Below are positions 1 through 7,956 of a stretch of 64,000 nt of DNA, piece after piece; position 1 is the first letter of the stretch, and each line of letters opens with the position of its first letter. Both the position numbers and the translations under genes were made by a program. Source of the stretch: Pseudomonas syringae (GTDB lineage Bacteria > Pseudomonadota > Gammaproteobacteria > Pseudomonadales > Pseudomonadaceae); NCBI RefSeq assembly GCF_000737245.1, contig NZ_JPQU01000033.1, positions 19,635 through 83,634 on the forward strand. The letters are read 5' to 3'. The notes below the pieces were generated by a model. The model searched no databases and had not been told where the DNA came from. It saw only the letters and a program-made list of their open reading frames with translations.

Positions 1-431
1 CCGGGGAAATGGGCCGTGGCTTTGCGGTAGTGGCTGACGAAGTTCGTCAATTGGCACAGCGCACCACCGAATCTACCGGGCAGATTCACGGTCTGATCGC
101 CAAGCTGCAAAGTACCGCCAACGCCGCCGTGCAAACCATGAACGCTGGCCATCGCCAGGCCGAGGAAGGCGTTGCCAAAGTTCTGGAGGCCGATCAGGCG
201 CTGATCGGCATCAGCGAAGCGGTGGCCAACATCACCGACATGACCAGCCAGATCGCCGCCGCCACAGAAGAACAAAGCTCCGTGGCCGAAGAAATCAGCC
301 GCAACATCGCCACCATTGCCACCCTGGCCGACCAGACCTCCGACGAAGCCCAGCGCTCTGCCGTCCTGAGCGGCGAACTGACCGATACCGCCAATTCGCA
401 GTATTCGCTGGTGGAGCGATTTAACCGCTAG
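1..431 (+). CDS. Methyl-accepting chemotaxis protein, C-terminal part
   Basis: The 5' end lies outside the window; the open frame runs in from base 3 and stops at 429-431. The translated part begins with [18 protein letters not shown], the highly conserved tip of the chemoreceptor signalling hairpin that binds CheA and CheW. It continues as a heptad-rich helix ([16 protein letters not shown]) back toward the membrane. Family knowledge: such receptors sit in the inner membrane and control CheA kinase activity. The ligand-binding domain is not visible, so ligand and receptor class cannot be given. A strong terminator follows within 20 bases. Confidence 0.93.
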   Translation, partial: GEMGRGFAVVADEVRQLAQRTTESTGQIHGLIAKLQSTANAAVQTMNAGHRQAEEGVAKVLEADQALIGISEAVANITDMTSQIAAATEEQSSVAEEISRNIATIATLADQTSDEAQRSAVLSGELTDTANSQYSLVERFNR

Positions 432-448
432 TTCGCACGCGCTGCAGC

Positions 449-484
449 AAACCCCGGCAAACCTGGTTTGTCGGGGTTTTTTAT
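449..484 (+). terminator. Rho-independent terminator of the chemoreceptor gene
   Basis: Inverted repeat AACCCCGGCAAACC / GGTTTGTCGGGGTT with almost no loop, followed by a T-run. It lies 18 bases after the stop codon. Confidence 0.85.
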
Positions 485-910
485 TGGCCGCATGGCGGTC
501 TGCCAGATAAACCGCCATCGCTGGCCTCGTAACCTCGGTGAGCTCCTACCGACCGAGGTGTACCTGAGAGAACATAAAACCTGAAGGAGCGCACGAGCAA
601 TGCGAGGCCGCGATAGAGGTCTGTCTGACACACCGCCATCGCTGGCCTCGTAACCTCGGTGAGCTCCTACCGACCGAAGTGTGCCTGAGAGAACATAAAA
701 CCTGTAGGAGCGCACGAGCAATGCGAGGCCGCGATGGCGGTCTGTCAGACACACCGCCATCGCTGGCCTCGTAACCTCGGTGAGCTCCTACCGACCGAGG
801 TGTGACTGAAAGAACACAGGACTTTTAGGAGCGCACGAGCACCGCGAGGCCGCGATAGCAATCTGTCTGATACACCGTCATCGCTGCCCTCGTAACTTCG
901 GTTAGCTCCT
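485..910. repeat. Tandem array of a 121-bp REP-containing unit
   Basis: The motif ACCGCCATCGCTGGCCTCGT recurs at 511, 632 and 753, and in decayed form at 874, so the period is exactly 121 bases. Each unit holds an arm ending GAGCTCCTAC, a non-REP tail (CGACCGAGGTGTG.CTGA.AGAACA) and an opposite arm GTAGGAGCGCACGAGCA..GCGAGGCCGCGAT. The last unit has several substitutions. The same tail is found beside the REPIN at 36354, so this is a REPIN plus fixed flank that has multiplied in tandem. Open frames across it are repeat artefacts. Confidence 0.9.
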
Positions 911-1186
911 ACACGATTGCACTCCAATTCATACAACGTCCTACAAACCCCACGAACTAAATGGAAGCACTGCGTAGGCAACTTCCGAAAGTAGATACCT
1001 ACAGCAATTTCCATACTTTTCAGCGCCCAAGTGCGTTGACAGCCATATCCAGATCCTATTACTTGAGTTTCAGAAGTAGCGTTACATACAGGATTATTTC
1101 TAATTGTAGGACCCTTCCTACAAACTACTTCTGAACACTTAATTAATTGAGATTGCGCTGCATCGCGGCGTGATTCGGAGAACATA
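911..1186. other. AT-richer leader of the first Ig-like gene
   Basis: No gene seen. It contains AACGTCCTAC at 935-944, ATTTCTAATTG at 1096-1106 and the inverted repeat TGTAGG-N6-CCTACA at about 1105-1122. The first two motifs recur in the gap 5594-6023 in front of another gene of the same family, so this is probably the promoter region. A Shine-Dalgarno CGGAG sits 6 bases before the ATG at 1187. Confidence 0.5.
1105..1122. promoter_or_regulatory. Inverted repeat TGTAGG-N6-CCTACA, possible operator
   Basis: Perfect 6+6 palindrome with a 6-base spacer, about 65 bases before the start at 1187. Geometry (18 bp, 6-6-6) is like that of sites bound by NarL/GacA-type response regulators; the binding protein is not known from this window. 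Confidence 0.4.
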
Positions 1187-1849
1187 ATGAACGCATCACA
1201 AAAATTCGACTTCGCTGCCCCCTTCGTTTCTGCTGCATCGCCAGAGGACGGCCTGATTCGTACGGTTGATCTGGGCGATTTCCTCGCGGTAGAAATCACT
1301 CTTTGGAGCGCCATTCGCCCCGGCTGCTACGTGCAACTGATACTGAATAAGGAACTGGTAGGCGAAGTCTGGACCATGTCCGACATTTATCTGCCGGGAG
1401 ACATCATCCACCTCAGGCTCGACTCCCGACTGCTGGCCGAAGAAGGCCGCTATGAACTGGGTTATCGGGCGACCAACAGCGTCAACGGGGTATATGATGA
1501 TTCGCCCACCACCCCCCTGCTCATTGATCGCGCCCCGCCAGGTGCACCGCTGATGGCGCAGATCATTTTTGCCAATGCCAGCTTCGGCGAAGTCCTCAAG
1601 GGCCGGATCCCGAGCTATTCCGGGTTGGCTTTGGGGGATTACATCCAGACCGTCTGCAACGGCACGGCCGGACCTGCCTATCGTGTCCGGGCGGAAAATT
1701 TGAGCACTACCCCCATCGAGATTTCCTTCACCAAGGAATTGATGGAGGGCTTGTTCAGCGACAAAGTGAACATCACTTACCACGTCACGGATCGCGCGGG
1801 AAACCGCTCGCTCCTGGCGCAATCGGCTGAGCTGACCATCCAGCGTTAA
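1187..1849 (+). CDS. Ig-like-repeat protein, short form (220 aa)
   Basis: Not assignable to a named gene. The protein looks like two Ig-like beta-sandwich units (residues about 25-115 and 118-220). The junction is LLIDRAPPGAP, and the second unit ends with the signature VTDRAGNRS seen also in the products at 6024 and 7957 (VTDRAGNTS, VTDLAGNLS). The N-terminus MNASQKFDF has no signal peptide or membrane segment, so export would need another route. ATG at 1187 is supported by CGGAG upstream. It stands alone between an AT-rich leader and a strong terminator at 1880. Function unknown; adhesive or binding roles are typical of Ig-like repeats but are only an inference here. Confidence 0.75.
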   Translation: MNASQKFDFAAPFVSAASPEDGLIRTVDLGDFLAVEITLWSAIRPGCYVQLILNKELVGEVWTMSDIYLPGDIIHLRLDSRLLAEEGRYELGYRATNSVNGVYDDSPTTPLLIDRAPPGAPLMAQIIFANASFGEVLKGRIPSYSGLALGDYIQTVCNGTAGPAYRVRAENLSTTPIEISFTKELMEGLFSDKVNITYHVTDRAGNRSLLAQSAELTIQR

Positions 1850-1879
1850 CACTCCATCCATTTAGATACATAAGCTTTA

Positions 1880-1912
1880 ATCCTGCATGCTTTTGCGTGC
1901 AGGATTTTTTTC
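1880..1912 (+). terminator. Rho-independent terminator after the first Ig-like gene
   Basis: Stem ATCCTGCA / TGCAGGAT around a ten-base loop, followed by seven T residues and TCATT. It starts 31 bases after the stop. Confidence 0.85.
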
Positions 1913-2266
1913 ATTGTTTAGAATGAAAATTCTGACACTTAGGTATTACAACGCCTCAACTTTTAAATTTTATCCCTCCTACAACAAGGGCTGTAGTACA
2001 CGCCCTACAAAATAGCGAACTACGTGTAAATACGCTATCCCCCGCAAAGCCTTTAAATACGCACCTCTGCGCAGAATCCTGAACAAATCGTCTTCACCTG
2101 CAGCTTGCGCATAACCAACTATCGCTCGAACTATTACAACGGTAAGATTCGGATTTGTCCGACTTGACCTGCTCATCACAGATCAATCTAATACGCCCAC
2201 CTCGCCATGGATCGGCACTGTTTAATTCAATATCAGCTGAGACAATCATTTATTCAGGACGATGAG
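1913..2266. other. AT-rich intergenic stretch before the second Ig-like gene
   Basis: No gene seen. It carries CTACA-N8-TGTAG (about 1978-1995) and further CCTACAA-type words like those before 1187, and probably holds the promoter of the gene at 2267. Start codons in this stretch lack a Shine-Dalgarno. Confidence 0.4.
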
Positions 2267-2848
2267 ATGGACGATAACTCCTCTGACGACAAACAACTGA
2301 ACAAACCCGAGCCAATAGCCGACCTCAGCGAACAGTGCTCAGAACTGGCGCCGAAATACATCCCGGACTTGAATGCAGAGCCTGTAGAAGTGCCCGAACC
2401 AGAAAGCGATGACGAATCAGACAACGAGGTCAGAGACCCGCCGATCTGGCACCCGCAGCTGAATATCTCGCGCAGTTTGAAGCCACCCAAACTGGCGCAT
2501 GTGCGGCCTCATTCCATCACCTATGAACAAGCCCATGGTGGCATCAACGTACAGATCCCTGGCACGACCGCCATGCATTTCAACGATGTGCTGGTGTTTT
2601 ACTGGGGGCTGAACAAATCGTCGACCCGGTTACTGCTGCGCTCCATTACCAAACAGACCACGGTCCGGGTGCTGTGTATCAGCTACGACCTCATGACCCA
2701 CCTGCATTACGGACCTGTGGAGGTGTATTACGAGGTTCATCGCGGGCCTTACCTGATGGGCATCTCCCCCATATTGCACGTGACCGTCGGCGAAGACCCA
2801 ACCCCGCCCAAAGCGACACGGCCGAGAGGTCGCAAGAAAAAAGGGTGA
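2267..2848 (+). CDS. Ig-like-repeat family protein with acidic N-terminus (193 aa)
   Basis: Unknown protein. The ATG at 2267 is preferred because AGGA lies 7 bases upstream; an in-frame ATG at 2207 has no ribosome site. Residues 1-60 are acidic and proline-rich, likely disordered (EVPEPESDDESDNEV). Residues about 75-180 form one Ig-like unit resembling the neighbouring paralogues (FNDVLVFYWGLN matches the ..DVV..(F/Y)WG.. strand of the products at 6024 and 7957). The tail is basic (RPRGRKKKG). There is no signal peptide. The frame is clean and separate from its neighbours. Confidence 0.65.
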   Translation: MDDNSSDDKQLNKPEPIADLSEQCSELAPKYIPDLNAEPVEVPEPESDDESDNEVRDPPIWHPQLNISRSLKPPKLAHVRPHSITYEQAHGGINVQIPGTTAMHFNDVLVFYWGLNKSSTRLLLRSITKQTTVRVLCISYDLMTHLHYGPVEVYYEVHRGPYLMGISPILHVTVGEDPTPPKATRPRGRKKKG

Positions 2849-2879
2849 TCCGTGGCTCCTCGCCATGAGACGCGCCCAA

Positions 2880-2910
2880 TAAAAACCCCCGATGATTGCG
2901 CATCGGGGGG
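2880..2910 (-). terminator. Rho-independent terminator, minus-strand orientation
   Basis: Stem CCCCCGATG / CATCGGGGG with loop ATTGCG. The A-run lies on the plus-strand left side, so on the minus strand the hairpin is followed by TTTTTATT. It would end transcription coming from the autotransporter gene; the plus-strand gene at 2267 has no T-run here. Confidence 0.6.
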
Positions 2911-2942
2911 AGTGGGTTGAGCTATTGGATAAAGATTTTTTT

Positions 2943-3033
2943 CTGTAGGAGGGCACGAGCAGCGCGAGGCCGCGATGGCGGTGTATCAGGCGGACCGCTA
3001 TCGCTGCCTCGCGCTGCTCGTGAGCTCCTACAG
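2943..3033. repeat. REPIN, CACGAGC/GCGAGGC family
   Basis: Arms CTGTAGGAG.GCACGAGC and GCTCGTGAGCTCCTACAG face each other around about 40 bases. It is the same arm family as the array at 485-910. Confidence 0.85.
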
Positions 3034-3071
3034 TGACTTGTGGCTGACCTGATCCACCGCGTCATCGTTCA

Positions 3072-3199
3072 TCGCGGGCAAGCTCGGTCCCACAAAAGAT
3101 CACTGAACCGTGGGAGCGAATTCATTCGCGAAGGCAATGTTAAGACCGATAAAAATGCACTGGATGTACCGGCCTCTTCGCGAATGAATTCGCTCCCAC
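3072..3199. repeat. Single REP arm plus a REPIN of the GAATTCATTCGCGAA family
   Basis: A lone arm ATCGCGGGCAAGC..GTCCCAC at 3072-3093 is followed by a full REPIN at 3110-3199, with arms GTGGGAGCGAATTCATTCGC and its complement. Further copies of this family are at 29710 and 41030. Confidence 0.85.
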
Positions 3200-3277
3200 A
3201 GATCCGACGTCAGCTAAGAATTCTATGTGTGTCCAGAATCCTTGCAGTCAGACATCGACTGGCAAATGCCCGGGGCC

Positions 3278-5593
3278 TCAAAACGCCAGCTTCAACCCCA
3301 CATTAGCCCCCCACGGCTGCTCGACGCCTTTGCCCTTCATATAGTCAAAATCAGCATGCAGTTGCAGACGCTCGGACAGCGACACCGAAACACCGGCCCC
3401 CACTTCACCTCGGGAACCTGACAGCTGGTTGTCAAAGCGGGTTTTATTAACCTCGACCTGGTTGTTGCGGGAGAACTCGTGCGCTGCTGCCACTCGCAGA
3501 TAGGGTTGCAGCACACCGCCATCCTTCAATGCGATGCTGCGACCTGCCGAAGCCCCGACTTTGCCCAGCACTGACTGGGTGCGGTTATTGTCGGCGCGCA
3601 TGCCGTTGTCGAGGGTGTAACTGTCGCCCCGCACCCATACGCTGGACAGCTGCGTGAACGGCTCCAGGAAATAGCCATCGGCGAACTTGATGTGTCGCCC
3701 GAACTCCAGCGAGCCACCGATACCGGTACTTTCGTAGTTGCCCTTGGCCCTGGCCCCATCGCTCATGGCAACTTTTGATTCGTTGCGGAAGCGGTTGAGC
3801 TTCAGCACCCCGTCCAGGTAGTAGCCATCGTCCAGCAGCCAGGTGCCGTATCCACCCACGTAATAGCTGCCGACTTTACCACTGGTTCCGCGACCGATAT
3901 CCAGATCGTTTTTGCTGTAACCGGTCATCAAGCCCACCGACAACTGACCGACACTCACCGGTAGCGGTGCATCGGCACCCAGCGACAGCCCGCTCTGATT
4001 GTTGCGGTAATCCACGCCTTCACTGGTGCTGGCATTGAACCGGCTGCCATAGGCGCGAATCCATCCGCCCGCCTGCTCCTTGCCACGCACCTCCCCCATG
4101 CGGCTGCGCAAGGTACTCAGCTCGCTGTTCCAGATATTCGGCGCAGCGTTGAACAAGGCCAGCACGCTCTGGGTGGAAGGGCTAATGATCTTGCCGGAAC
4201 CGACGATGAACCAGTCATCCCCCTGTTGCTCCAGCTCATAGGAGTACACCCCCAGATCAGCCCGCGCACCCGCCAACGAGAACCGTGCATCACCGCCGTT
4301 GGTGTCCACCAACAAATACGGCTGCATATCCGGCGCAACCACTTCCACGCCGGTGTTTTTGACCCGCAACTGGTGATCACCGTTGGCCGTGCCATTCACC
4401 TTCAGCAAATCCCCCTCGCGTTCATCCAGATTAATGCGCATGTCGAAGGTGCCGTTGCCCGACAGCGCGTTCAGGTTCAAGGTCTTGAACGCTCCGTCCC
4501 CAGCATCCCCAAAACTTAACCGCCCACCATCCAGGCTAAGGGAATTGATCTGGGCATCCTCTACCAGCGTCCACTGCGCGCCGGAATTGATCGCTAGTTG
4601 CTTGCTGTTGACCATATTGCCGGTCAGCTGCGCGTTGTTTTGCAGGGTAATGTCCAGGTTCGTGGTGTCGTCAGCGATGAGGTTGCCTGTGAGATTGCTG
4701 TTATCCACGGTAAAGTTTGTCAGGCCTGAGCCGTCGACTTCCAGCAGTGTGTTATTGCTGGACATGAGGTTAGCGCCGTTGCGGATTTGGATATCAGTGT
4801 CGACCCTAGCAGTGGTCTCGACAAAAATCGCTGAACCGTTCAGCCCTCTGACAATGGAGCTATCAATGACGAGCTTGTTAGCCTCTTTATAGGCCGTAGG
4901 CGTCGTTTCGAACATCCGAATTGCTTGATTGGCACCCTCAATATAACTTCCTTGACTAACATTAAGCTCACCACCCACGACCGTAGCTCCAACACCAAGA
5001 AAACTGGGGTCATTTCCCCCAGCAGCTATCACAGTACTATTAGATAAGCTAATCACAGCTAGCGTCCCTGTCAGCACGCCTATATTAGCAGCTGTTATTG
5101 AACTATTACCCAAATTGACGACTGACGGATTGGGATGATCTTTAAGCGCCAACCCAACACTCAACCCCACGGACTCTCCAGGAGAGCCATTTATCACCGT
5201 ATTATTTATAGTGGCAAATGCGTTCTTAACATTCACACCATCATTAACCACAGAATTATCCAGATTTAGAATGCCACGCGACAGCACTTGAACCAGCCCG
5301 AGCGTTGCTCCTTGAGCATTCAATACTCCCTTGTTTCTGACCACATAATCATCTTGTGCAACAGACCCATCAATATTCAGTTCCCGACCGTCAACCACCA
5401 GTGCATTTATCTGATTATCATTGATCAATACATCTTCACGCGGTGGACTAGGCTCACTCCGCAAGCTTTTTTCGACAGACAGGTAGCGCAGTCGATTCCC
5501 TTCAACGGCGCCAACATCTGACACCCCGCCTACAATTAATGCGATAACACTTAACGAGAAACCGCATACCGATCTAGCATCCCTTCTGAACAT
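3278..5593 (-). CDS. Autotransporter (type Va), pertactin-like passenger plus beta-barrel
   Basis: 771 aa. Residues 1-30 form a Sec signal peptide (basic MFRRDAR, hydrophobic core, cut near VGAVEG). Residues about 45-490 are a repetitive beta-helix passenger rich in N, S, T, V and short N(N/S)T-type turns. The stretch around 370-470 (LNALSGNGTFDMRINLDE) resembles the pertactin-type passenger end. Residues about 505-771 are the barrel, with alternating strands and the terminal phenylalanine of outer-membrane proteins (GANVGLKLAF). Such proteins cross the outer membrane through their own barrel; adhesin or biofilm roles are common but the target is unknown. GAGG lies about 9 bases before the ATG. 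The passenger half is visibly AT-richer than the barrel half, suggesting passenger exchange. Confidence 0.88.
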   Translation of the reverse strand: MFRRDARSVCGFSLSVIALIVGGVSDVGAVEGNRLRYLSVEKSLRSEPSPPREDVLINDNQINALVVDGRELNIDGSVAQDDYVVRNKGVLNAQGATLGLVQVLSRGILNLDNSVVNDGVNVKNAFATINNTVINGSPGESVGLSVGLALKDHPNPSVVNLGNSSITAANIGVLTGTLAVISLSNSTVIAAGGNDPSFLGVGATVVGGELNVSQGSYIEGANQAIRMFETTPTAYKEANKLVIDSSIVRGLNGSAIFVETTARVDTDIQIRNGANLMSSNNTLLEVDGSGLTNFTVDNSNLTGNLIADDTTNLDITLQNNAQLTGNMVNSKQLAINSGAQWTLVEDAQINSLSLDGGRLSFGDAGDGAFKTLNLNALSGNGTFDMRINLDEREGDLLKVNGTANGDHQLRVKNTGVEVVAPDMQPYLLVDTNGGDARFSLAGARADLGVYSYELEQQGDDWFIVGSGKIISPSTQSVLALFNAAPNIWNSELSTLRSRMGEVRGKEQAGGWIRAYGSRFNASTSEGVDYRNNQSGLSLGADAPLPVSVGQLSVGLMTGYSKNDLDIGRGTSGKVGSYYVGGYGTWLLDDGYYLDGVLKLNRFRNESKVAMSDGARAKGNYESTGIGGSLEFGRHIKFADGYFLEPFTQLSSVWVRGDSYTLDNGMRADNNRTQSVLGKVGASAGRSIALKDGGVLQPYLRVAAAHEFSRNNQVEVNKTRFDNQLSGSRGEVGAGVSVSLSERLQLHADFDYMKGKGVEQPWGANVGLKLAF

Positions 5594-6023
5594 CTATATT
5601 TGCCTCAAAAAAAACTGAAGAGCCGAGACTTAATATTTTCACCCTTTACAAAATATTACTTCCCACCTTCCTCAAGCCTTTTGTCAGAGAAGACTCAGGC
5701 ATTTGCAAGAAACGTCCTACGTACTACAGGCTCGTGTAGGAAAATATTTCTAATTGATTCAGGGCTATCTTGAGCGCATTAACCACCCATCTGAGCTGCA
5801 ACCCCCGTGTTATCGGGGCCAAAACAAATTTTCCAACTTACGCTTGACACGTTTTTCAAAACCCGATTAGTTAGAAATGGAGACGACGGCAGAAGCCTTG
5901 TCTTAAAAACTTGCAGGAATAACCTGCCAAACCAAATCAGTAGGCCCCAACCTACGGACTGTGGCTCACGCTCACTTTAGTAGCGCGGCTGCTCACAGCT
6001 ATCCTTACAAGAGATTGAACGCA
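5594..6023. promoter_or_regulatory. Divergent promoter region, autotransporter / Ig-like gene
   Basis: No gene seen. It holds AACGTCCTAC at 5711-5720, CGTGTAGGA near 5733 and ATTTCTAATTG at 5746-5756. The first and last also occur before 1187. A weak hairpin, CCCCG-TGTTAT-CGGGG, lies near 5802-5818. A GTG in frame at 5961 has no ribosome site. Confidence 0.45.
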
Positions 6024-7889
6024 ATGAATTCATCAAAAAAATATCCAACCATTAACTTCACCCGTACATTTCCTGACAGCACCAGAGAGTTGGATGTGCC
6101 CTTTGTTCCGGCGGCGTTTCATGACGAGGACAATGAGGGCTTGTTGCCTGTCAGCGCACTGACACAACCAGTCCGGGTTGAATTGGAAGTGTGGGACGTA
6201 GCAGCACCTGGAAATACCTACCAGATATTCTGGAACACTGGCGTGATAGGTACGAAAAAGACCATCACTCAAGATCATCAACCGGGAGATCCACTGTTTC
6301 TCGAAATCCCGGTAGAAAACTTGACTGAAGGCGTACACGCCCTTGCCTATCAAACTACCAATCATGAAAACAATACGTCAGTAGAGTCGCCTTTCGTCAC
6401 TGTCGAAGTGGATTTGACCCCGCCAGGTCGCCCGCAACTGGGGCCGATCAAGCTACCACCCGAGGTGGAGGGCGGCTTGACCTCGGCGGAATTGACCGAG
6501 ATGGGTAATCAACTCGATGTAGAGATTGGTAGTTACACCGGGATGGCCAAGCATGATGTGGTGCGGACATTCTGGGGTGATGTGGAAGGCCCAGGCGCCG
6601 TGGTGAATGCGGACGATATGGGGCTGCAGCGGGTGATCATCTCTTACAACAGAGCCTTTCTCGAAAGCCTCGGCGACTTTAATGGGGTCGTGGGTTATTC
6701 GGTTACTGACCGTGCTGGTAATACTTCCGCACGCTCTCTGGGAGTATTAGTGCGCCTGCTGCTGAAAGATGTACCCAAGGATTTTCCCGCTCCTATTATC
6801 GACACTACGCTAGGCGACCTGATTGACTACGCAGAAGCAAAGGCTGGGGTGAATGTCGATATCCCGCATTATCCGGATGCAGCCGCACTGGATTTGATCA
6901 CCCTGCATTGGGGCGACGGTAACTCTTCGTTGCCACTACCATTGCCGGCGGGTAATGAAGATGAGGATATCGTGCTGTCCGTTACCGTACCATATGACAC
7001 GATTGCGGTGATCCCCGAAGGACGACCCAATATCACCTACAGTGTAAATCGTGCTGGTACAGAAGTGGGCAGCTCGCTGCCGAGCAGTATTGATGTATTT
7101 TTGACGCTACCTATTATCGAGCCATTGGATGCAATCATTATTCAGGGCACCAGCATCACCAACCCGAACCTAGATGACAACTTCATTGATGAAGACGATT
7201 ACGAGCTTAACAGCAGAGCTATTATTAAATGGAGTACGGAATTTCAGATCAGCGATGACTTGGACCTGTACTGGGGTCAAGAACACATTCCCCAGTGGTA
7301 TCAGGTAAAAAACACCGACGTGACTGCGCAACGGGATTTGATAATCCCGATTCCGAATGAAATCATGAAAGAACAGGGAACTGGTGTAGCGATTCCTGTA
7401 CGCTATACGGTGAGCCGCTTCGGCAACCCGAATCTCGTAACTTCGCCTATGGAAAATGTCACCGTCCGTTCGAAGGAAGAAACCCCTGGGGGAGTTGAGG
7501 GTTTAGAGGGTCCGACATTCCTTACTACTGACAATGGAGTGGTCGGCCCAATTGAGAATCCGGACGGTGCACCGGTGACAATTGCGCCGTATCTCAACAT
7601 TCTGCGCCACCAGATTCTGCAATTTCATTTCATTGGTTTTGATAACGATAATAACCCGGTGGAGGCGGCTAGCTTTTACGACGAGCGGGAACTGGACGCC
7701 AATGATGTCATCAATGGCTACACGTTCAAGGTACCGGGGGCTAATCTGAAGCGCATCTGCGTGGGCTGGGGTGAAGCACACTTTAAAGTAATTCCCCCTG
7801 AAGAAAGTAATCAGAGCCCGGCAACTTCACAGGTCACTCGGGTTCGGATCAACATGAGTTATTCAGACACCCACTGCAACTGGATCTAA
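6024..7889 (+). CDS. Ig-like-repeat protein, long form A (621 aa)
   Basis: Unknown protein. Start ATG 6024 is chosen because AAGAGA precedes it by about 9 bases, as in the paralogues, and the similarity to them begins here. Four Ig-like units can be drawn at about 35-125, 130-250, 255-375 and 380-490. Unit 2 carries GLTSAELTEMGN, FWGDVEGP and YSVTDRAGNTS, matching the product at 7957 closely. The C-terminal 120 residues differ from it (ends SYSDTHCNWI). No signal peptide or membrane helix is visible. It is acidic, as expected of an extracellular or periplasmic beta-rich protein, but the export route is not evident. The gene is AT-richer than the housekeeping genes of the window. It probably forms a unit with 7957, although a strong hairpin lies between them. 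Confidence 0.75.
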   Translation: MNSSKKYPTINFTRTFPDSTRELDVPFVPAAFHDEDNEGLLPVSALTQPVRVELEVWDVAAPGNTYQIFWNTGVIGTKKTITQDHQPGDPLFLEIPVENLTEGVHALAYQTTNHENNTSVESPFVTVEVDLTPPGRPQLGPIKLPPEVEGGLTSAELTEMGNQLDVEIGSYTGMAKHDVVRTFWGDVEGPGAVVNADDMGLQRVIISYNRAFLESLGDFNGVVGYSVTDRAGNTSARSLGVLVRLLLKDVPKDFPAPIIDTTLGDLIDYAEAKAGVNVDIPHYPDAAALDLITLHWGDGNSSLPLPLPAGNEDEDIVLSVTVPYDTIAVIPEGRPNITYSVNRAGTEVGSSLPSSIDVFLTLPIIEPLDAIIIQGTSITNPNLDDNFIDEDDYELNSRAIIKWSTEFQISDDLDLYWGQEHIPQWYQVKNTDVTAQRDLIIPIPNEIMKEQGTGVAIPVRYTVSRFGNPNLVTSPMENVTVRSKEETPGGVEGLEGPTFLTTDNGVVGPIENPDGAPVTIAPYLNILRHQILQFHFIGFDNDNNPVEAASFYDERELDANDVINGYTFKVPGANLKRICVGWGEAHFKVIPPEESNQSPATSQVTRVRINMSYSDTHCNWI

Positions 7890-7905
7890 CTAACAACCCA
7901 CTGAC

Positions 7906-7930
7906 CCGTCCGCACCTTGGGTGCGGACGG
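7906..7930. other. 11-bp perfect hairpin between the two long Ig-like genes
   Basis: CCGTCCGCACC / GGTGCGGACGG with loop TTG. No T-run follows on either strand, so it is more likely an mRNA stabiliser or partial attenuator than a full terminator. Confidence 0.6.
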
Positions 7931-7956
7931 ACTGAAAATCAAGATAGAGAACATCA

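Noticed and set aside
485..910. CRISPR-like regular repeat
   Set aside because: The unit is 121 bp, repeats almost entirely (no unique spacers) and contains REP arms; no cas genes are present.
428..1314. Several open frames on the minus strand across 428-1314
   Set aside because: They are built from the 121-bp tandem repeat and repeat each other's sequence; no ribosome sites and no domain character.
5802..5818. Terminator in the autotransporter/Ig-like gap
   Set aside because: Only a 5-bp stem with no T-run.
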